NCBI GenBank assembly: GCA_036345935.2
Contig: JADWOT020001890.1
Location: 62,001-126,000, forward strand
Source of the DNA: Taenia hydatigena
Lineage: Eukaryota > Platyhelminthes > Cestoda > Cyclophyllidea > Taeniidae
Direction: 5' to 3'
Length of the DNA: 64,000 bases
Shown here: positions 59,065-64,000 of the stretch, in pieces
Position numbering within the stretch: position 1 is the stretch's first letter
Layout: the number at the start of each line of letters is the position of its first letter
The notes under the pieces: generated by a model
The model's input: the letters and a program-made list of their open reading frames with translations, nothing else
Told to the model about the DNA's origin: nothing
The model's database searches: none
Position numbers and translations under genes: made by a program

Positions 59065-60764
59065 ATGCGTTCCAGTGCAGAAACTCTCATGGCTTTTATG
59101 CTGGCTATTAAAATAAACGAAAACGTTTCTCTCTTTTTTTACCTGAGCAGCAGCGATTCTGCAATATTTCACCCAACTGGTCCATTTCGTCATCTCACTC
59201 TCACAGCTTTGAAATGTAGTGAAAGTCGAGAAGTAATCTGTATGAAAACCCATTGCAATGATTGCTCCTGAACTCCTTTCAGATGTAGTTTCGTCGTTAA
59301 ATTATTTGTAAAGCCGTCCATGAACCTTGGCGAGCAGCGAATCTGAATAGTGTCTGTGCTAATATCAGCTGTGTCGAACGACCTACTTGAAGGGGAGCAA
59401 GGAAATTTCGTTGATGCGCAATGGTGCCATAGCACCAGTGCAGTCGCCCTAGCTTTCACTTTGACTTTACAATTGCCGACTTTTCCAGTACGCTATGCTG
59501 CAATACTTGCTATAGAAGTTTAGGATAAAATAGCCAGCTGACAATGACGTCATTTGCCTATTAAATTTATTGGAGGATGCCTTCAGTTTATCTAAGTCGG
59601 GCAAACGTTATATTGTAAATGGGAGGATGGTCCAGTGAATAGCGAAATCAAGGTAGGGATCGAAATCATGGAATTGGGAGAACACGTTGTTCTGTTATCA
59701 TGGTACCAATGAACAAGACCTATACATTTACTTAATGGTCTTGGAGGATCACAGCAAGCAGGATAGCAAACTTCCTCTCAATTCGCAACACTGCCTCTTT
59801 TGGTTTCCACATGGCGAAGTTGTCAATCCGATCCTGCTAGTCGCATGGGTCACTGAGATGAGCACTACTTTCCGCACAGCCGGGAGACTCTAATGAAGCC
59901 ATATAAAATCCAGAGTAGCGACTACCTTCTAACCCCCTATGCAGCCAGCATAATTATGTTTTTTCTTTGAGAAATGCATGACCTGTCTTGATGGCCTTCT
60001 TGTCTTTAATATAGACATCTGAGAGCAAAACGCCTAGCTACAACAGGTGTTGAACAGCCTTCGTGAGACAGAGTTGGCATTAGGTCTAAAAAAGCGGCAT
60101 TTGCAAATATTCTTAACTTTCCTGTAGCGTAGACTCGTTAGAAGAGAAGACAGCCATGAGATTATTCAGTAGCCTTCACATCGTTCCTATTCGCCTGTCA
60201 GGAGCGCATGTGTTAGAGCCGCATGGAGTCCCATTTCGCTAAGGCGACTCCATATTTGACAAGCTGCTCCTCATTCACTCATCTCTTCCTTCTCGCGCCC
60301 CGTTCCATCCACACAGTATGTGTCGCAAACGACAGGACACTGTGAAGTAACGCAGCATTAAATAATGCATTCCTTTTTGTTCCTCAAATGATGCCACTCA
60401 CAGCACCACAAAATTGTGGCGAATTCTTGCATCAAGGTAGTTTGTTGTACAAAAAGGCGTGCGAGTAAGGCTTTGCTTAGCTTAGTCCTTTGACTGTATC
60501 TGCACACTCTCTCCTCTCAACATAACAGTTGTGCGTTAAACGATTTTCATTTAATAATTCGGTCACAGTAAAGTGATGCTGCTGCACTCTTACCACTATC
60601 TTGAGGCACTTCTGACATGGCACAAAGTCATAAGGGAACAAAAGAGGCTTTAGGTGGCCCCAAGTACGGCCACAGGGCTATGCCAGAGCAGCAACACAAT
60701 TTACATTTGATACCAAAACACCAACAGCTCAGTCCTTGGAACCATAAAGCAGTCTTAGATTGCT
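59065..60764. other. No convincing gene; one exon-like ORF
   Basis: On the minus strand 59459-59190 reads with coding-like composition (STDTIQIRCSPRFMDGFTNN, then KLHLKG), and a following frame ends on GCTGCTCAG|GTAAAA near 59143. The two frames do not join cleanly, so no model is offered. The rest is unique sequence. Confidence 0.3.
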
Positions 60765-61110
60765 TCATAAGAGGGTTTTTTGGCTTGAGGTAAGTTATTT
60801 TTTTGCTTCTCAAAGAAGGGTGCGCTCCATCACCCATGTCACAGGTGATGATGATGCCTTATCCGAAACGCAGTGGTGGACCACCTCATCTCACATAACA
60901 AGCGAATTTGTTGCCACTTGCGCGAACACCTCCAATCCCCACTCTACTCTGTTTGCAAAGAAGCACAAATAAAGGAGTAGGATTTTTAAATTCACAAATG
61001 GTGATTAATGACCAGGAATATGCAACACTGTGGAGAAATCATCACAACTCGGAGAGGGGAATGCAAGCATTAAGAACGGTGAGGATTCAGAATTTAGAGA
61101 ATCCCTTGTC
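60765..61110. repeat. Dispersed repeat, copy 2 (pairs with 7.34-7.69 kb)
   Basis: CACAGGTGATGATG, GGACCACCTCATCTCACAT, AAAGGAGTAGGATTTTTA and GAAATCATCACAAC occur in the same order as in copy 1, with indels. Same orientation. The copies are diverged, so the duplication is old. Confidence 0.6.
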
Positions 61111-61114
61111 GCTC

Positions 61115-62700
61115 TACACTAAATTGCCACCAGGAGAAATTACTTATTTTAGAACTCAGCCATAAGTAAATCGTTCACAAATGCCATGGTCCCAGCCATC
61201 TCTAGCAGAGCTCACCCCTCACATGGCCATCACTGGCTCAGAAGACTGGCATTGAAGATCGGCACCACCGGCGTTGTTTCTACTACATCCATCGTTTCAG
61301 AGAAGATATCAGAATACCCAAGTGTTAGCATCTTTATGGTTTCTTTTACCATCCTGACAGCAACTCTTACAGCTGATGGAATAGGCAAGTTGACATCGAA
61401 AATTGTCTTGGTTCCAGTTCCGCATGTATTCAATGAGCTTAGCTATTTTATCTTCCACCTATTTATTTTGTGTTCCAGGGGTAAGCAAAGCATGCATCTT
61501 TTACAGAAAGGTGATTTTCAGGCAAATCGAGGTTGCAAGAAGTGGAAGTCGGTTTGCTTTTTGGAGGTCAATGACCTTCACTCAGTCATTTGACTGGCAT
61601 ATGCTGACTATTTTCACTTGAAAAGTGCATTTAAGCGAATTCTTATTGCCACCTATTCGTTGTCATTCACCAAAGTTGTAATTTACGCACTTCGCAATAC
61701 GAGTCTACGCCCAATAAGTTTGTAAATGACTGTCGCAATGCACAAGTTGTGCCAATTCTTAAGCAAGTGTATCACGAAATCCAAAGATGCACTCATACAC
61801 TCACGATGCTGCCTTACCGCTCGCTAGAGCTTTGAAGGTGATTGACTTTAATAAGCTAGGTATGCACTCCTTGCACCGCCCTGATTAAACTTAGTAGAAA
61901 TCGGCTCGGTTGTGAAATTAATGATCTGACGAAGGTTGACCAAACATTGTCTTCTAACTTTGGATCCCATCCAAAAGTGTGAATTTACTTTTATATGTGT
62001 TACCAAAATATAAAGTGCAAAAGACCCTCTTGAGGTTACTCATCCTTTGTTTGTGCATGTCTCGACTGTTTTAAGCATGCTTTTAGACTACTCATTCCAT
62101 ACTTACTACCCGAAGCTGTCCATTGATGGGTGGGATCGTTGACATTGTCGTGCAATGATCAGAGGGATGCGCTTGCATGCCTGTACGTTCAATCCGGCTT
62201 TGCAGAAGAATAGGCCTCGGCAAAGACGTGATTTAGAGAACAATTGCTAAAAGGAAGAAATTTTAACCATATGCAAATCATTAGCAATCAGATGGACACT
62301 AATGAAACCATGCTAAGGTGTTGAGGTGTTGAATTTTAAGTACTGATCAAGCTATTTCATCCATGCAAAAGGAAAATTTCGAGAGGTGATCTGATTTGTG
62401 AGCCCTGAAAGTGACATGGAACATGAACCTAACTCTGATAGGCATTACCGCCGACCGCTTCGACAGGTTAAGCGTTGTCATCGCTCATGCATGTGATACA
62501 TGGAACCGTGTGAACTCTCGCCTCCAAAACAATTCATTTCAGCGACTTTCAACTCCAAGCATAGCTCCCATGAGAACATCTTTAAAAAGCATCGATTTAC
62601 TTATTTTTGAAAAATTAAGGCGCACAGAGTAGCTGTGGGGATCACAAAACAGTTAGAATGGCAAAATACTAGCATCACAATCACTGCATGAAAGACAGCT
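61115..62700. other. No convincing gene
   Basis: Overlapping ORFs on both strands at 61186-61621 (plus) and 61230-61433 (minus). The minus frame (IFDVNLPIPSAVRVAVRMVK) looks more protein-like but has no context. 62411-62632 is unsupported. Confidence 0.35.
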
Positions 62701-62704
62701 AAGA

Positions 62705-62941
62705 TCAGTCCGTAGACACTTCACAGAGGAAGCGAATAACTCGCTTCGTCAGCTTTACATACTTCTCCATATTCTCATCTTCATCATCCCGTTTTTGGTC
62801 TGTTTCAGCATTAAGTTCATTTTCAAGCAAACTTGCCAGCGTCCTAAATATCAGCTTTTGCCTCGACAGCATATCGCCATCCTCTACTAAAAGGCCTTGC
62901 ATCAAACATTCTAGGATGTCGTGGTGACTAGGTTCGTTCAT
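62705..62941 (-). CDS. Short helical acidic protein, up to 78 residues
   Basis: ATG at 62941 to TGA at 62705. The sequence is helix-rich: DILECLMQGLL, RQKLIFRTLASLLENEL, an acidic centre (RDDEDENMEK), then KLTKRVIRFLCEV. A TATAAATA at 62949-62956 is only 8 bases before the first ATG. If it is the promoter, transcription begins inside the ORF and the start is the ATG at residue 14 (62902) or 23, giving 65 or 56 residues. Two dibasic sites (QKR, TKR) exist but there is no signal peptide. Family not recognised. Confidence 0.4.
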   Translation of the reverse strand: MNEPSHHDILECLMQGLLVEDGDMLSRQKLIFRTLASLLENELNAETDQKRDDEDENMEKYVKLTKRVIRFLCEVSTD

Positions 62942-62948
62942 TTACGTC

Positions 62949-62956
62949 TATTTATA
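62949..62956 (-). promoter_or_regulatory. TATA box near the 62.7-62.9 kb ORF
   Basis: TATAAATA on the minus strand. Its closeness to the first ATG argues that the functional start codon is a later one. Confidence 0.35.
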
Positions 62957-63324
62957 GTGCTTCTCCGTTTACGACGCTCTATAGACTCCGAGTAGATTTC
63001 GACTTCCCAAGAGCCAATGAGGAGGGCCAAACCAGAAGTACGGATCTAAAATAACTTTGGAGCATGTGAATTAAAACAAAACTCGCGCAAAATTTCGGAC
63101 TCGAAAAGTTACGAGAAAAATGGCAAATTTTAATTTTATAGCTCTTTAGTTGCTCTCCGCTTAATATAAGGCACATGCCGTAATTCACACAGCTTCTACA
63201 TGGAACTGATTCAAATTAATGTAAGGATAAATAGGCAAATGTAATTGTTAAACCATCCTTCCATTTTTGACACGTCGTAATTTGGAAATGCTCTGTTCCG
63301 TCTTTCAACCGACTTTTGCAATGA

Positions 63325-63495
63325 TTACTTCGCTAGATTCAGTTTGTAACAAAATAACCAGTCTGTTCGATGGTAGCGCTTCAATTTTCGCTTTTGGTGC
63401 ATAATGCACTGACGACTTTTTTTGAAAAAAATGCAGCAAAGTTTGCATGACGTATAACGCTTTCTATAATGATGTGCAGATTTTCGTAGCTGCAT
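63325..63495 (-). CDS. Basic cysteine-containing 56-residue protein
   Basis: ATG at 63495, about 46 bases after TATAAAA (63541-63547), stop TAA at 63325. About a third of residues are Lys, Arg or His (MQLRKSAHHYRKRYTSCKLC, FFKKSRQC, HQKRKLKRYHR), with five cysteines including a CKLCC group. There is no signal peptide. The composition resembles small basic nuclear (protamine-like) or antimicrobial proteins, but no family is recognised and this is only composition. Confidence 0.4.
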   Translation of the reverse strand: MQLRKSAHHYRKRYTSCKLCCIFFKKSRQCIMHQKRKLKRYHRTDWLFCYKLNLAK

Positions 63496-63540
63496 GTCAA
63501 TTGTCAAACAATCAATTCTCGAATACGAACTGCATTTGGC

Positions 63541-63547
63541 TTTTATA
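63541..63547 (-). promoter_or_regulatory. TATA box of the basic 56-residue gene
   Basis: TATAAAA on the minus strand. The expected start near 63515 leaves a leader of about 20 bases. It lies about 95 bases after the stop codon of the preceding exon on the same strand. Confidence 0.5.
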
Positions 63548-63641
63548 TGTCCGCGGAAAGCAATTTCAGTACTTATCTAAAGATCAAGCTTGATGATGTG
63601 TTTTGTGTATCTTCAAGGATTCTTAACATTAAAGACAACTA

Positions 63642-63912
63642 CTAGACAGTGATTCTTGGTGGAATGTTTCCTTTTTTCTTGAAGTCCATTTGTGTCTTGA
63701 GGATGGTTTCAGCGCCCGGTGGTAGGGTGTCAGGGTTACCACCCAGGAAGGTTGATGTAAATGCTGTCTTTTGCCCTTGCGAATCGAAACCAGAAGTTCG
63801 CAAGTTACGATCCGACTTAAGGTACTGGTTGGTTAGATCACGTCGTGGCACTCCATCACTTCTTCCAGAGCAAACATCACATCCAAGAGAAGGGATGTCG
63901 TGGTTATACAGT
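63642..63912 (-). CDS. Probable terminal exon of a gene running off the window
   Basis: Open from about 63912 to TAG at 63642. The translation is protein-like throughout: LYNHDIPSLGCDVCSGRSDG, then NQYLKSDRNLRTSGFDSQ, FTSTFLGGNPDTLPPGAE and FKKKGNIPPRITV at the end. There is no early ATG, and an in-frame TAA sits just upstream. The exon therefore begins at an acceptor, possibly GCTCTGGAAG near 63860 or one further upstream. Gly/Pro turns and evenly spread Lys suggest an intracellular structural or filament-associated protein, but no family is recognised. Confidence 0.4.
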
Positions 63913-64000
63913 TAGGGATCGCAGTTCCGTAGCACCTTCACAGGTCAAAATAGAGTCAAAATTACTTTTAGCTGGAAGGTGCCAAGTTTTATCAAGAAAA

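Noticed and set aside
57993..59090. Two ORFs with the same C-terminal 40-odd residues on opposite strands
   Set aside because: They are the two arms of the foldback, not independent genes.

Overview
The window looks like nuclear DNA of a small-genome animal, most likely a parasitic roundworm of the Trichuris/Trichinella clade. This is inference from very short introns (43, 67 and 122 bp in the best models), TATA-box promoters close to short genes, many signal-peptide or tail-anchor-like products, a trypsin-like relic and Ty3/Gypsy debris. No rRNA, tRNA, operon or bacterial signal was found. Coding density is low, and much of the window is unique sequence in which I see nothing convincing.

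Layout. 1-1000: decayed Ty3/Gypsy pol. 2.3-3.85 kb: two tail-to-tail pseudogenes of a family whose open member lies at 52.9-54.0 kb. 8.15-8.48 kb: a RAD54-like SNF2 helicase fragment. 9.9-15.7 kb: a 2-kb-arm inverted repeat around the clearest gene, a 589-residue secreted protein with cysteine modules and at least eleven 22-residue repeats; the other arm holds only its 3' end. 18.7-19.2 kb: a broken S1-protease-like sequence. 24.6-25.6 kb: a pyrimidine-rich array of about 85-92 bp units. 31.2-31.7 kb, 32.6-33.1 kb and 35.3-35.5 kb: small candidate secreted or short genes. 37.7-39.1 kb: a multi-exon gene for a secreted, tail-anchored glycoprotein, with a tandem broken copy of its 5' half at 39.3-39.8 kb.

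42.2-49.5 kb is a large palindrome (arms about 2.9 kb, spacer about 1.45 kb). Its inner arms are nearly identical and its outer ends clearly diverged, as expected from arm-to-arm gene conversion. Each arm carries a TATA-driven tryptophan-rich 69-residue ORF, a TATA-driven 30-residue ORF and a 125-residue ORF. 56.8-57.75 kb holds a three-exon candidate gene, 58.05-59.06 kb a compact foldback with a third copy of its junction in the loop, and 62.7-63.9 kb two short genes plus a terminal exon on the minus strand.

The theme is recent inverted duplication with gene conversion acting on short, probably secreted or tissue-specific genes, next to dead copies of the same families. The strongest candidates for something undescribed are the 22-residue-repeat secreted protein and the microgenes of the 42-49 kb palindrome. 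Functions of most genes here are not recognisable from sequence alone.
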